The position numbers and the translations under genes were made by a program. Shown here one piece after another: positions 39,046 through 48,169 of a DNA stretch of 57,432 nt. Each line of letters starts with the position of its first letter. Position 1 is the first letter of the stretch. The stretch is from a virus: positions 1-57,432 of IMG/VR virus record IMGVR_UViG_3300035703_000111; one strand, written 5' to 3'. The notes beneath the pieces were generated by a model that was not told the DNA's origin, searched no databases, and saw only the letters and a list, made by a program, of their open reading frames with translations.

Positions 39046-39684
39046 ATGGCATATCAAAGTATTTGGTACTATACCAATATTCCAAAAGAAATCGTAGATA
39101 TTATTGAGAGAGATTTAACAGAACAGTTTGATCCACAACTTCACGAATCGCGAGTTGGTGGAGGTGGTGATGGTGGAGTTTTAGATAAAGATAAAAGAAA
39201 TGCTCGCAATGCATGGGTTCCTACAACTCATTGGATTGCGGGATTTCTATGGCATTATGTTACAAGAGCCAATCGTGAAAATTTTCTTTATGATTTAACA
39301 AATATTGATGGAGAATCTCTTCAATATACTATGTATGGAGAAGGAGAACATTATGGATGGCATAACGACGCTGGTTTATCGGGACAATATAAACCAGTAT
39401 CGGCAGGAAATCGCGGTCACGGTGGAGAAATTCTTCAAGATTTTGTGAATGAAAATTGTGAAAAAGTGAGGAAACTATCATTCTCTCTTCAACTTTCTGA
39501 TCCAGAAGATTATGAAGGTGGAAACTTTCAATTGATGGATGAAACTGGTAAAAATTATTTTGCCCCAAGACAAAGAGGAACTATTGTTCTTTTTGATTCT
39601 CGTGCAATGCATCGTGTTCTTCCAGTAAAGAAAGGAGTTCGTAAGAGTATTGTTGGTTGGACAGTTGGACCGCGCTGGAAGTGA
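39046..39684 (+). CDS. 2OG-Fe(II) oxygenase, prolyl-4-hydroxylase-like
   Basis: 212 aa. The double-stranded beta-helix iron site is visible: YGWHNDAG (His106, Asp108), distal His189 (AMHRVLPV) and Arg199 (GVRKSIVGW) for 2-oxoglutarate. Also KLSFSLQLSDPEDYEGGNFQ, typical of the P4H-like group. A Gly-rich loop (VGGGGDGG) lies near the N-terminus. First gene of the module led by the promoter at 38993. Substrate unknown; a small molecule, glycan or protein are all possible. Confidence 0.88.
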   Translation: MAYQSIWYYTNIPKEIVDIIERDLTEQFDPQLHESRVGGGGDGGVLDKDKRNARNAWVPTTHWIAGFLWHYVTRANRENFLYDLTNIDGESLQYTMYGEGEHYGWHNDAGLSGQYKPVSAGNRGHGGEILQDFVNENCEKVRKLSFSLQLSDPEDYEGGNFQLMDETGKNYFAPRQRGTIVLFDSRAMHRVLPVKKGVRKSIVGWTVGPRWK

Positions 39685-39691
39685 GGTAAGT

Positions 39692-40408
39692 ATGGCAGAA
39701 GGAATGACACAAGAACAACTTGACTTTCAAGAGAGAGTCAATTCTGGTTCATCAAAAACAAATAATGAAGATTTTGAAAAAAATGGTTATTTGGTAGTTA
39801 AAAATCTTTGGGATCCCAAAGAACTTTATTGTGAGGTTCCTGAGATTCGCGGACAAATTAACTACTTTGGAAAGTTAAATAAGTTCCATCATGAACCGTT
39901 AGAAATGCAAGTAGAAGGATCTCTTGCTCGTTATTATTATCCACCTTATAAATTTGCGCATTCTCAAATTCGCAAAAAACTTGAAAAAGTTCTTGGAAGT
40001 GAACTAGCAAATACTTATTATTACGATAGATTTTATTTTCCAGGACAAGAATTAACAAAACATGCAGATCGTGATGCTTGTGAAATTTCAGTCACAGTTC
40101 ATATCAGTACTAATCTGAAAGAACCTTGGCCTATTTGGATTAAAACTCCAGATACTTATGATAATCCAAACACAAAAATGAATGTTCTTAAAAGGGGTGA
40201 GAATCGTTCTGTAATTCTTAATCCAGGAGATGGAATGATTTACAAAGGTTGTGAAAGACCTCATTGGAGAGATCCAATGCCGACTGAATATACCAGAACT
40301 TGGTATGGTAGACGAAAAGAAAAAGAAGGTTTATACTATCATCAAGTGTTTTTCCATTATGTTCTTGCAAATGGTTATCGAGCACAATTTGCAGGCGATA
40401 TGAAATAA
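39692..40408 (+). CDS. 2OG-Fe(II) oxygenase-like protein
   Basis: 238 aa. Iron motif KHADRD (His124, Asp126), distal His191 (CERPHWRDPMP), with CEISVTVHIST and ILNPGDGMIYKG around it; an aromatic-rich C-terminus (YYHQVFFHYVL). The ATG at 39692 has AGTGAGGT about 6 bases upstream; a longer frame from 39650 runs into the previous gene. Second oxygenase of the cargo module. Substrate unknown. Confidence 0.82.
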   Translation: MAEGMTQEQLDFQERVNSGSSKTNNEDFEKNGYLVVKNLWDPKELYCEVPEIRGQINYFGKLNKFHHEPLEMQVEGSLARYYYPPYKFAHSQIRKKLEKVLGSELANTYYYDRFYFPGQELTKHADRDACEISVTVHISTNLKEPWPIWIKTPDTYDNPNTKMNVLKRGENRSVILNPGDGMIYKGCERPHWRDPMPTEYTRTWYGRRKEKEGLYYHQVFFHYVLANGYRAQFAGDMK

Positions 40409-40423
40409 TAAAAGGAGTTAAGA

Positions 40424-42118
40424 ATGATTACACTTGGAGTTTATGGGTCTTTTGATTGGAGAGCAGATAAATCCTTTAATGAATTTGGAGAACCAACATG
40501 GTGCCATGATGCTGGTGCCACTCTCTTCATTGATGGAAAACATATTTGTTCTATTTCTGAAGAAAGATTATCAAGAATTAAACATGATGGAAACTTTCCT
40601 ATTCGTTCAATAGGATATTGCATGGATGTTGGAAATATCACTCTAGATGATGTTGATTTAGTATGCATCCCTTCAATGTGTGTTACCATGTTCTATAAGA
40701 AATGGTATGACGGTACGATTGAAAAAATGATCTCTAATCTTTGTCCGAACGCAAAGATTCAATTTGTTTCTCATCATTTAAGTCATGCAGCTGCCGCAGT
40801 GTTTTCTTGTGACTTCAATGAAGGATCATTTTTAACTCTTGATGGTGCAGGTTCCTTAACATTTAAACATAATTTTAACGGAACCTACATGGCAGAAACC
40901 AACTCCATTGGTTACTTTAATAAAGAAAAGAGTATTTTCCGTTTCTTTAATGGTATTTCCGGTGCAAATAACTTTGGTGGTTTCTATCATGGTTTATCAC
41001 ATCATATCTATTGTGAAAAGGTTCAAAAAAATATTGATGGATATGATGAGAAATATCGTGAGACCTGGGATGGAAAAATTATGGGACTTTCTGCCTATGG
41101 AAGTTCTATGGAATTCAAAAATGAGCATAGACTTTATTCTATGTCCAAAGATCTTTGTTATGATGATATTCCTTATGTAGCATTTTCTGAAGATCCCTCC
41201 GAAGCATTTAAATTTAAAAATGCAGATGAAAAATCATTTATTCTCCAAAAGAACTTTGAGTTAGCACTTTTAGATTATGTAACTGAACTCAAGAACAATT
41301 CATATCTTGAAGATAATATTTGTCTTTCTGGAGGTTCTTTCTTAAATGTTTTAGGAAATAGTGTTCTCAAACAAAGTGGACTATTCAAAGGAATTCATAT
41401 TCCACCTTGTCCGAATGATGTAGGTCTTCATTTTGGTGCTGCTTGTTTCGCACAATTTAAAAATAATGAACCTATTGAACTTCCGGAAAACATTGCACTT
41501 CTTGGAAAGGAATATTCCGAAGAAGAGATTGAAAATGCACTAAAAGAAAGTCAAGTTAATTATGAGAAATATGATAACTTTGAAGAACTCTGTGAATTCA
41601 CAGCTCTCCAATTAAATGATAATAAGATCATTGGTTGGTTTCAAAATCGTTCAGAGTTTGGACCTAGAGCACTTGGATCTCGTTCACTTTTGATGCATCC
41701 AGGTCCAGCAGAAAATAAAGATATTATCAATGAAAGAGTTAAACACCGTGAATATTGGAGACCTTTTGCTGGTATTATCCTCGAAGAACACTTAGTAGAT
41801 TATTTCAATGAAGATTTCAATTCTCCCCACATGCTTTACTCTCTTACAGTCAAAGAAGACAGAAGAGATGAAATTGCGGCAATTACTCACAAAGATAACA
41901 CTTGCCGCATTCAAACAGTAAATGCTAGATTAAACCCACAAGTAAATACTCTAATTGAAAAGTTCAAAGAAGTATCAGGTATTCCTGTTGTTCTAAATAC
42001 ATCATTCAATGATAATGGAGAACCCATTGTCGAATCACCTCAAGATGCAATCAAGTCATTTAATAATATGGACATTGATTATCTTGTGATTGGAAACTTT
42101 ATTGTAAGAAAATTCTAA
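40424..42118 (+). CDS. Carbamoyltransferase, NodU/TobZ family
   Basis: 564 aa, the full length of the family. The N-terminal Kae1-like half has HHLSHA (residues 117-122; metal-binding His) and LTLDGAG; CLSGGSFLNVLGN follows. The C-terminal half has the carbamoyl-AMP binding pattern FQNRSEFGPRALGSRSLL and NTSFNDNGEPIVESP. Members transfer carbamoyl from carbamoyl phosphate onto hydroxyls of sugars or antibiotics. AAAGGAG precedes the ATG. Its stop overlaps the next start (TAATG). The likely target is a glycan handled by neighbouring enzymes. Confidence 0.92.
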   Translation: MITLGVYGSFDWRADKSFNEFGEPTWCHDAGATLFIDGKHICSISEERLSRIKHDGNFPIRSIGYCMDVGNITLDDVDLVCIPSMCVTMFYKKWYDGTIEKMISNLCPNAKIQFVSHHLSHAAAAVFSCDFNEGSFLTLDGAGSLTFKHNFNGTYMAETNSIGYFNKEKSIFRFFNGISGANNFGGFYHGLSHHIYCEKVQKNIDGYDEKYRETWDGKIMGLSAYGSSMEFKNEHRLYSMSKDLCYDDIPYVAFSEDPSEAFKFKNADEKSFILQKNFELALLDYVTELKNNSYLEDNICLSGGSFLNVLGNSVLKQSGLFKGIHIPPCPNDVGLHFGAACFAQFKNNEPIELPENIALLGKEYSEEEIENALKESQVNYEKYDNFEELCEFTALQLNDNKIIGWFQNRSEFGPRALGSRSLLMHPGPAENKDIINERVKHREYWRPFAGIILEEHLVDYFNEDFNSPHMLYSLTVKEDRRDEIAAITHKDNTCRIQTVNARLNPQVNTLIEKFKEVSGIPVVLNTSFNDNGEPIVESPQDAIKSFNNMDIDYLVIGNFIVRKF

Positions 42119-43089
42119 TGAAAACAATTATTAACATTGACGGTGGAGTTGGTCGTATTATTGCTGCTATTCCTGCACTTTTAAAGTATGGAAAATTGCA
42201 TCCAGATGAAGATTGGTATGTTATGATTCCTGGATGGGATATTATGACATGGAGTATCCCTGAGCTTCAGCAAAGAACATTCAATCCAGAAACAAAAGGA
42301 ATGTTTGAGAATTATTACTGGGATGCCGATAAGGTTATTGCACCAGAACCTTATAAACTTCCCGCATTTTATCGTAATGAAATTTCTCTAAGAGAAGCAT
42401 TTGATCGTACTATCAATAATACCGAAGATCATAGCGATCTTCCTGATCTTACTTTAAAATTGAGTCTTGATGAAATTATTCGTGCAAAGGAAATTGTCAA
42501 ATCCGTTAAGAAGGATTCAAATAAAAAAGTAATTGTTTTTCAACCTTATGGAAGTACATCTCAATACACCGAGATGGGGATTTATGATAAGAGTATGAGA
42601 TCCATCACTCATTATATGGCTCGTAAATTGTGTGAAAAACTTACTAAAGACTATATTATGATCTCAATGAATGAGTGGTGCAATGAAGAAGGAGTTGTTA
42701 CTTTACAACCCGATCCAGACCTTCGTACATGGGCTGCGATTATTCAAGAAGCGGATTATTTTATTGGATGCGACAGTTGCGGTCAGCATATGGCAAAAGC
42801 AGTTGGAACTCCTGCATCGGTTGTAATTGCAGGAACTCATGAAGTTGCTATTTCTTACCCAGAAACTTTTCATATCATTAAACGTGAAGGAGTTAAGTTC
42901 CATCCAGGACCGATGAGAGTTTCGAATATCAATTCAATGTTGACTGAGAAACTTAATGAAGAAAGAAATGCCTTTACGGACGAAGAGATTGATGCTGCAT
43001 ATAAAGAAATCGTAAAAAGAATTTCTAAGGCAGGAAAAAATAAATCTGAAGTAAAAGAAGAGAAAAAAGAAAATAAGGGATTTAGTTGA
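42118..43089 (+). CDS. Glycosyltransferase, GT9/heptosyltransferase-like
   Basis: 323 aa. N-terminal GGVGRIIAAIPALLKYG is the first Rossmann unit; VIVFQPYGSTSQY begins the second; DYFIGCDSCGQHMAKAVGTP matches the GT9 donor-site pattern (DxxIGxDSGxxHxAxAxGxP). The C-terminus is a Lys/Glu-rich helix (KNKSEVKEEKKEN). GT9 enzymes add heptose or related sugars from nucleotide donors. Coupled to the carbamoyltransferase upstream and to the next gene downstream (TGATG). Confidence 0.78.
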   Translation: MKTIINIDGGVGRIIAAIPALLKYGKLHPDEDWYVMIPGWDIMTWSIPELQQRTFNPETKGMFENYYWDADKVIAPEPYKLPAFYRNEISLREAFDRTINNTEDHSDLPDLTLKLSLDEIIRAKEIVKSVKKDSNKKVIVFQPYGSTSQYTEMGIYDKSMRSITHYMARKLCEKLTKDYIMISMNEWCNEEGVVTLQPDPDLRTWAAIIQEADYFIGCDSCGQHMAKAVGTPASVVIAGTHEVAISYPETFHIIKREGVKFHPGPMRVSNINSMLTEKLNEERNAFTDEEIDAAYKEIVKRISKAGKNKSEVKEEKKENKGFS

Positions 43090-43451
43090 TGAATCTACCT
43101 CTTGTTCCAATTTCTATTGGAGAATTGCTTGATAAAATAACAATTCTCCAAATCAAATCAAAAAAATCCAACAATCATTATATTCATAAAGAATTAAATG
43201 AATTAATTAAGATTGCAGAAGATTTTAATGTTTATAAACAATCTTATTTGGATGATCTTTTATCAGTAAATCTTCAATTGTGGGATATTGAGGATCGTCT
43301 TCGTGATTTAGAAAAAATCCAAAAATTTGATGATGAGTTTATTGATCTTGCTCGTAAAGTTTACATAACAAACGATAAAAGATCTGAGATTAAAAAGAAA
43401 ATAAATGAAGAAACTAATTCAAATTATCAAGAGGTAAAATTATACTCATGA
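43089..43451 (+). CDS. DUF6165-like protein
   Basis: 120 aa. Pattern PISIGELLDKITILQIKSKK, then VNLQLWDIEDRLRDLEKIQ, FIDLARKVYITNDKRSEIKK. I recognise this as a small helical family (DUF6165) often beside glycosyltransferases and polysaccharide genes in bacteria and phages. Biochemical role unknown. The ATG at 43089 overlaps the upstream TGA; the TTG at 43086 is rejected. Overlaps the sulfotransferase gene by four bases. Confidence 0.75.
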   Translation: MNLPLVPISIGELLDKITILQIKSKKSNNHYIHKELNELIKIAEDFNVYKQSYLDDLLSVNLQLWDIEDRLRDLEKIQKFDDEFIDLARKVYITNDKRSEIKKKINEETNSNYQEVKLYS

Positions 43452-44269
43452 TCTTACTACCTTTAACTAGTTTACCTAGAAGTGGATCAACTCTTCTAAT
43501 GTCTATTCTGGGACAAAATCCAAAATTTCATTTGGGAGATGATTCTGAACTTGGAAATCTACTGAATCATAATAAGGAATTTATGATTTCAAACATACGT
43601 CATTTTCAATTACCTCATGAAACTGCAAGTGAATGTTTTTATGAATTTTGTAGAAAAGGAACAGAGGCTTGGATTTCAAATATTACTCCAAGTGATAAAA
43701 TATTTCTAGATAAATCAAGACACTGGTTAAAAGATTTAGATTATTTTTTTCAAGTATTTCCTGATATAAAAATAATTATCAATATTAGAGACTTAAGAGG
43801 TATTGTAAACTCTTTTGAAAAAATTCACAATAACTCTTTGTTCATAGATAAGGCAAGTTTTTATAATCAACTAAATTTTGATCTTCAAATGCAAAGGGTC
43901 AATAATATTTTGAACTTTGATTATTTAAAAGATGGACTTATTTCTCTCAAAGAAATTATAGATATTCCCAAAAAATATAAAGATAAAATTTTTGTCTGTA
44001 AGTATGAAAAACTGTTAGACAATCCAGTAGAAGAGATAGGAAAAATATATGAATTTTTAGAATTACCAGTATTCAAACACAATTTTGATGAAATAGATCA
44101 AAAACCATATAATGATAATCCATATCAACCTTATGGATGCCATAAGATTAAATCAAAGGTTGAAAAAAGGCCAGAACATTTTTCAGATTTAAGAGAAGAT
44201 ATATCAAATATGATCATTAATGAATATAGATGGTATTATGATATTTTTTATAGAGAAGTTTTAAATTAA
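43448..44269 (+). CDS. PAPS-dependent sulfotransferase-like protein
   Basis: 273 aa. The 5'-phosphosulfate loop is SLPRSGSTLLMSIL (residues 8-21) and the 3'-phosphate-binding segment is IINIRDLRGIVNSF; FVCKYEKLLDNPVEEIGKIY matches the family's late conserved helix. It would move sulfate from PAPS onto a hydroxyl of a sugar or small molecule. Coupled to DUF6165 (ATGA) and followed after 1 base by a third oxygenase. AT content is higher than in the surrounding fibre genes. Confidence 0.85.
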   Translation: MILLPLTSLPRSGSTLLMSILGQNPKFHLGDDSELGNLLNHNKEFMISNIRHFQLPHETASECFYEFCRKGTEAWISNITPSDKIFLDKSRHWLKDLDYFFQVFPDIKIIINIRDLRGIVNSFEKIHNNSLFIDKASFYNQLNFDLQMQRVNNILNFDYLKDGLISLKEIIDIPKKYKDKIFVCKYEKLLDNPVEEIGKIYEFLELPVFKHNFDEIDQKPYNDNPYQPYGCHKIKSKVEKRPEHFSDLREDISNMIINEYRWYYDIFYREVLN

Positions 44270-44270
44270 T

Positions 44271-44825
44271 ATGTTCAAAAAAATAAATTCTGATTTTCCA
44301 ATTTTTGTTTGGAGTAACTTTTTAAATCTAGATGATACTCAAAGAATTGAATTAATGAGTATTGTTTTAGAAAATAAAAAAAGAAATCATCATGGAGTAG
44401 GTGGTAGTTTTAAAATTAACTACGATCCTACTTCTTTTTTTAGTGAATTATATTCAAAGTTTTTTGATATATCAAATCAATTTTTTGATGATTTAAAGAT
44501 TCTTCCAAATAACTCTAGTATGTGTTGGTCTTATAGTAGTAATAATGTGGATCATGGACCAGGAATGATTCATAACCATATAAACACATCAACAATTAAT
44601 TCAGTGTATTATCTTAATGTTCCAGATTCTGCAACTATAGACAATGGATCCATTCAATTTTTCTTAAATGGAAAGACTTTTTCTTATAGACCAAATAGAT
44701 TTGATCTTGTTGTTTTTCCAAATTACTTAGACCATAGAATTAATTACTTAAATGATCCTGAATATAGGATTTCCATTAACATGGAGATTTTATGTGAAAA
44801 TGATCCACATATTCTTTTCATATAA
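44271..44825 (+). CDS. 2OG-Fe(II) oxygenase, phage type
   Basis: 184 aa. Iron site MIHNHINTSTINSVYYLN (His101, His103), distal His155 (NYLDHRINY), Arg166 (EYRISINMEI). Resembles the 2OG-FeII_Oxy_5-like phage group, like the gene at 26269. Last gene of the cargo module; its stop codon is part of the TATAAATA that starts cassette B. Substrate unknown. Confidence 0.78.
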   Translation: MFKKINSDFPIFVWSNFLNLDDTQRIELMSIVLENKKRNHHGVGGSFKINYDPTSFFSELYSKFFDISNQFFDDLKILPNNSSMCWSYSSNNVDHGPGMIHNHINTSTINSVYYLNVPDSATIDNGSIQFFLNGKTFSYRPNRFDLVVFPNYLDHRINYLNDPEYRISINMEILCENDPHILFI

Positions 44826-44828
44826 ATA
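44821..44828 (+). promoter_or_regulatory. Late promoter of adhesin cassette B (TATAAATA)
   Basis: A perfect T4 late element embedded in the stop codon of the last cargo gene, ending 25 bases before the ATG at 44854. Confidence 0.75.
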
Positions 44829-44853
44829 AGAGATAGAAGTATATAAACTCATA

Positions 44854-45312
44854 ATGTCTCAAACGAGAGCACAACTTATATCTCCGGTTGGCATTTTAAC
44901 CGCAAATGGTATTAATGTTACCGGAGTTGTGACTGCAACAACTTTTAATGGTCGAGCAACTGGATTAACTACTACTTCAAATATTAATATTGGAATTGCA
45001 ACTGTTACTAGTTTAGGTGGAGTTGCTTATGTTGCAATTACTACAACTTCATCAAATAAAACTCTAGTAAATCGTGAATACTGCACTGCTGTAGGAGTTG
45101 GTACTGCTGCAGGAATTACGATCACTTTACCTGCATCACCTTCACCTGGATGGGAAGTTGGAGTTGCTGTAGGTGGTACTTTTACAGATACAGTTATCGC
45201 AAGAAATGGTGTAAATATTATGGGTCTTGCAGAAAACATGACCCTCGATAGAGCATATATAGCAGTAAGATTGGTTTATACAAGTTCATCAGTCGGTTGG
45301 AGGTTTTTCTAA
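44854..45312 (+). CDS. Adhesin cassette B, first gene (152 aa)
   Basis: Begins SQTRAQLISPVGILTANGIN. The C-terminal ~95 residues repeat the 36837 product (TLVNREYCTAVGVGTAAGIT, WEVGVAVG, NIMGLAENMTLDRAY). The N-terminal 50 residues form a fibre-like VTGVVTATTFNGRATGLTTT unit absent from the paralogue. It ends directly at the start of the Gly-rich gene. Confidence 0.65.
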   Translation: MSQTRAQLISPVGILTANGINVTGVVTATTFNGRATGLTTTSNINIGIATVTSLGGVAYVAITTTSSNKTLVNREYCTAVGVGTAAGITITLPASPSPGWEVGVAVGGTFTDTVIARNGVNIMGLAENMTLDRAYIAVRLVYTSSSVGWRFF

Positions 45313-46380
45313 ATGTCAGTAATTAGTCAGTTTTTTCCTTCTGGATCTGGTGGTGGTGGCGGATCTACTAATATTGGTGGCGGATCTATTCCGGTAGAAA
45401 TTTTAGGTATTTCCGGTGGCGGTGGCGGTGGAACGGGATCTAATCCAAGTCCATATGGTGCTACAGTAAGTATAAATAATGGTGGGCCTGGAGGAATGGG
45501 CGCATTCTTCTATGCAAGTAATTATTTTATAAATCCAGGAGTAACTTATCCAATATGCGTTGGCGCTGGCGGCGGTTGTGGAACTTCTCCAGGTCCTTGT
45601 CAAGGTGCAAGAGGATCAAATGGTGGATTTACTTCATTTAATAATCCTATCTGTACTCTACGAGTAGAAGGGGGTGGTGGTGGAGGAGGAGGAGGATGCA
45701 ATCCATCTCCACCTATTGCTCCCGGACTTCCTGGAGGAACTGGTGGAGCAGGATCTGCAGGAAACGCTCCTGGATCTGGATTGTATTTTACTTCACTACC
45801 AGTTTCTTTTTGCGGTACAACTTGTACCTTTTTAAATTTGTGTAATGGACAAGGAACAGGATGTATATGGGGAAATATATATCCACTTGCAAATGTAGAT
45901 GCACGTTATATGGTCAATCCTTGGGGATTTAGTGGAGGATTTCCTGGCACTCCTGGTTTTACTGTAGGACCTATTCCTAGTGGGCCCACATCATATTGTA
46001 CTATATCAGGTAGAGGTGGTGGAATGATAAATAATGCTTCTTATTATTCAAATCTGAATGGCCCTTGGGTATGCCAGTATCTACAAACTTGCATTTTCAG
46101 ATGCGAAACAGGATATACTTCTAATATTACTGGGTCATCATATACTTATGGTGGACCAAGTTGTATAGCATCTGGTGGATCAGGTGGATCTTCTCCAGGT
46201 CCAACTATTATAGCTCCCGGAACATCAGGTTGTGCAGGAGTACTTGTTATTAGATGGCCAGTTAACGCAGCTGGAGCTGCACCGCCAACAGGATTCCCTG
46301 GAGGCACTAATATTTCTCCACAAACTCCTGGTTATTACACTTATTGCTTTACTTCATCCGGTTCCATTACATTACCATAA
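45313..46380 (+). CDS. Adhesin cassette B, glycine-rich adhesin (355 aa)
   Basis: Starts SVISQFFPSGSGGGGGSTN and ends YYTYCFTSSGSITLP, the same ends as the cassette A adhesin, with Gly runs (GGGGGGTGS, GGGGGGGGC) separating variable Cys-containing loops (about 20 Cys; CGTTCTFLNLCNG, CQYLQTCIFRC). The shared ends and divergent middle indicate duplication followed by receptor-driven divergence. Predicted fibre tip. Confidence 0.72.
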   Translation: MSVISQFFPSGSGGGGGSTNIGGGSIPVEILGISGGGGGGTGSNPSPYGATVSINNGGPGGMGAFFYASNYFINPGVTYPICVGAGGGCGTSPGPCQGARGSNGGFTSFNNPICTLRVEGGGGGGGGGCNPSPPIAPGLPGGTGGAGSAGNAPGSGLYFTSLPVSFCGTTCTFLNLCNGQGTGCIWGNIYPLANVDARYMVNPWGFSGGFPGTPGFTVGPIPSGPTSYCTISGRGGGMINNASYYSNLNGPWVCQYLQTCIFRCETGYTSNITGSSYTYGGPSCIASGGSGGSSPGPTIIAPGTSGCAGVLVIRWPVNAAGAAPPTGFPGGTNISPQTPGYYTYCFTSSGSITLP

Positions 46381-46394
46381 GGAGGAAATAAGAA

Positions 46395-46889
46395 ATGGCT
46401 AGTTTTGCAGAACTTGATGAAAATAATATAGTGATTAATGTAATTAAAATTTCTAACGATGAAATTTTAGATGAAAATGGAAATGAAAGTGAAGAACTAG
46501 GAATTCAAAAATGTAAACAATTATTTGGAGAAGATAAAAAGTGGGTTCAAACTTGGTTCAGTTCTCCTCCACCAAAAAGACATAGAACTGCAATTATTGG
46601 TGGTTTTTATAATGAAAAAAATGATGTTTTTATGGAAGCAAATTATAGAAAAGGTTACATATTAGATGAGCAAGGTTTAAATTGGATCGCTCCTATTCCA
46701 AAACCAAATTCTTCGCATGAAAATCCGATAGAATATGAATGGAATGAAACAACCTTATCTTGGGATGAAGTGGAAATTCCAAAACCACCAATTCCAGAAG
46801 GATCCAGTATTGATTACAAATGGAACACTGAAATAGGAGTATGGGATATTGTTTTACCAGAAGAACCAGTAGGTATCTCAAGCACCTAA
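46395..46889 (+). CDS. Adhesin cassette B, third gene (164 aa)
   Basis: Paralogue of 38506: ASFAELDENNIVINVIKISN, ESEELGIQKCKQLFGEDKKW, VQTWF, IIGGFYNEKNDVF, then WNETTLSWDEVEIPKPP and a closing VGIS end. An AAGGAGG ribosome site lies about 10 bases upstream. Beta-rich and acidic; probably fibre-associated. Confidence 0.67.
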   Translation: MASFAELDENNIVINVIKISNDEILDENGNESEELGIQKCKQLFGEDKKWVQTWFSSPPPKRHRTAIIGGFYNEKNDVFMEANYRKGYILDEQGLNWIAPIPKPNSSHENPIEYEWNETTLSWDEVEIPKPPIPEGSSIDYKWNTEIGVWDIVLPEEPVGISST

Positions 46890-46892
46890 ATA
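46885..46892 (+). promoter_or_regulatory. Late-promoter-like motif CCTAAATA
   Basis: CCTAAATA overlaps the preceding stop and ends 17 bases before the ATG at 46910. Two mismatches to the T4 late element. Confidence 0.3.
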
Positions 46893-46909
46893 TCTAAAAA
46901 AGACGGATA

Positions 46910-48169
46910 ATGGCACTTAACTTTCCAGATAGTCCTACACTTAATCAAGTTTATACAGATTCTACATCTGGTTTTTCATACCAGTGGAATGGAACTGTAT
47001 GGATAAGTTATACACCATCTTCTTCAGGTAATATCAGAACTCTAGATGATATTTCAGCATCTTTTAACGGAACTACTCAAACTTTTCCATTAACATCTTT
47101 AGGAATTTCAGTAACTCCAGCAAATCCACAATCGCTTATTATTAATCTTGGCGGTGTAGTTCAAGATCCCACTGATGATTATACAATTTCCGGAAGTAAT
47201 ATTATTTTTTCAGATGCACCTGTATCTGGACTTAGTTTCTCTGGAATTCTACTTGGTGTGGCAGTTCCTGTTGGTGTTTCTACAGGAGATGTCTACTTTA
47301 GACAAACATATTTTCCAATAGGTGTTCAAACATCATTTGTCTTCATTAATGGATATACTTCTGGATATCTTGATATCTATAAGAATGGTGTAAAACTACT
47401 TGGTTCAACTGATTATACTGCAACTGATGGAATTAATTTCAGTTTAACTCCTGCTGCACAACTTGGAGATGAAATTGAAGCAATTGGTTATAGAGTATCT
47501 TCAATTTCAATCGTCAATGGTGAGAATTTAAATCGACTTAATGTAAGTAATGGAATCTATGCCGGAGGTATAACGACATCATTAGGTGGTTTTGTTGGTA
47601 ATTTAACAGGAACTGCAAGTAATGCAACATATGCAACAACATCTGGAATTGCAACTTATGCAATAACTGCTGGAGTTGCAACGGTTTCTCAAAATCTTAC
47701 AGGTTCACCAAATATTTCTGTAAGTGGTATCAATAATACTGGAATTACTACTTCCGCAGATTTTAGATTAACATCTATTGCAGAAAAAACTACAATTATA
47801 AATGGAAATACTGTTAACTTAGTTTATAATACTGGTGGTGGAAACGTTGCTATTTGCACAAATCCAACAGGAAATATTACTCTTAATGTAACAGGAATTC
47901 CTACAGACTCTAATTTTAATAATAATTCACTATCTTTCTCTGTCATCGTACAAAATACAGGAACTGCAAGAAGTTGTACTGCAGTAACTTTGAATGGTGT
48001 TTCAGAAACTATTTTGTGGTTTGGTGGGTCTCTAAGTGCCGCATTAACTGGAGTAACAACTTCTACTGGTTATGATATTTACAGTTTTGTTGGTATCAAT
48101 ACAATTGGATCAGCTGCAACTACTTCAAATTATATTGTTTTAGGTAATGTAAACGGAGGTTATAGATAA
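46910..48169 (+). CDS. Adhesin cassette C, fibre protein (419 aa)
   Basis: Opens ALNFPDSPTLNQVYTDSTSG followed by YQWNGTVWISY, the common start of small phage fibre proteins. It carries two FVxINGYTS/GVKLLGSTDYTATDG-type modules and an Ala/Thr repeat region (GNLTGTASNATYATTSGIAT). Its C-terminus is a beta domain without S74 features. It replaces the shorter first gene of cassettes A and B and shares one base with the next start (TAATG). Confidence 0.68.
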   Translation: MALNFPDSPTLNQVYTDSTSGFSYQWNGTVWISYTPSSSGNIRTLDDISASFNGTTQTFPLTSLGISVTPANPQSLIINLGGVVQDPTDDYTISGSNIIFSDAPVSGLSFSGILLGVAVPVGVSTGDVYFRQTYFPIGVQTSFVFINGYTSGYLDIYKNGVKLLGSTDYTATDGINFSLTPAAQLGDEIEAIGYRVSSISIVNGENLNRLNVSNGIYAGGITTSLGGFVGNLTGTASNATYATTSGIATYAITAGVATVSQNLTGSPNISVSGINNTGITTSADFRLTSIAEKTTIINGNTVNLVYNTGGGNVAICTNPTGNITLNVTGIPTDSNFNNNSLSFSVIVQNTGTARSCTAVTLNGVSETILWFGGSLSAALTGVTTSTGYDIYSFVGINTIGSAATTSNYIVLGNVNGGYR

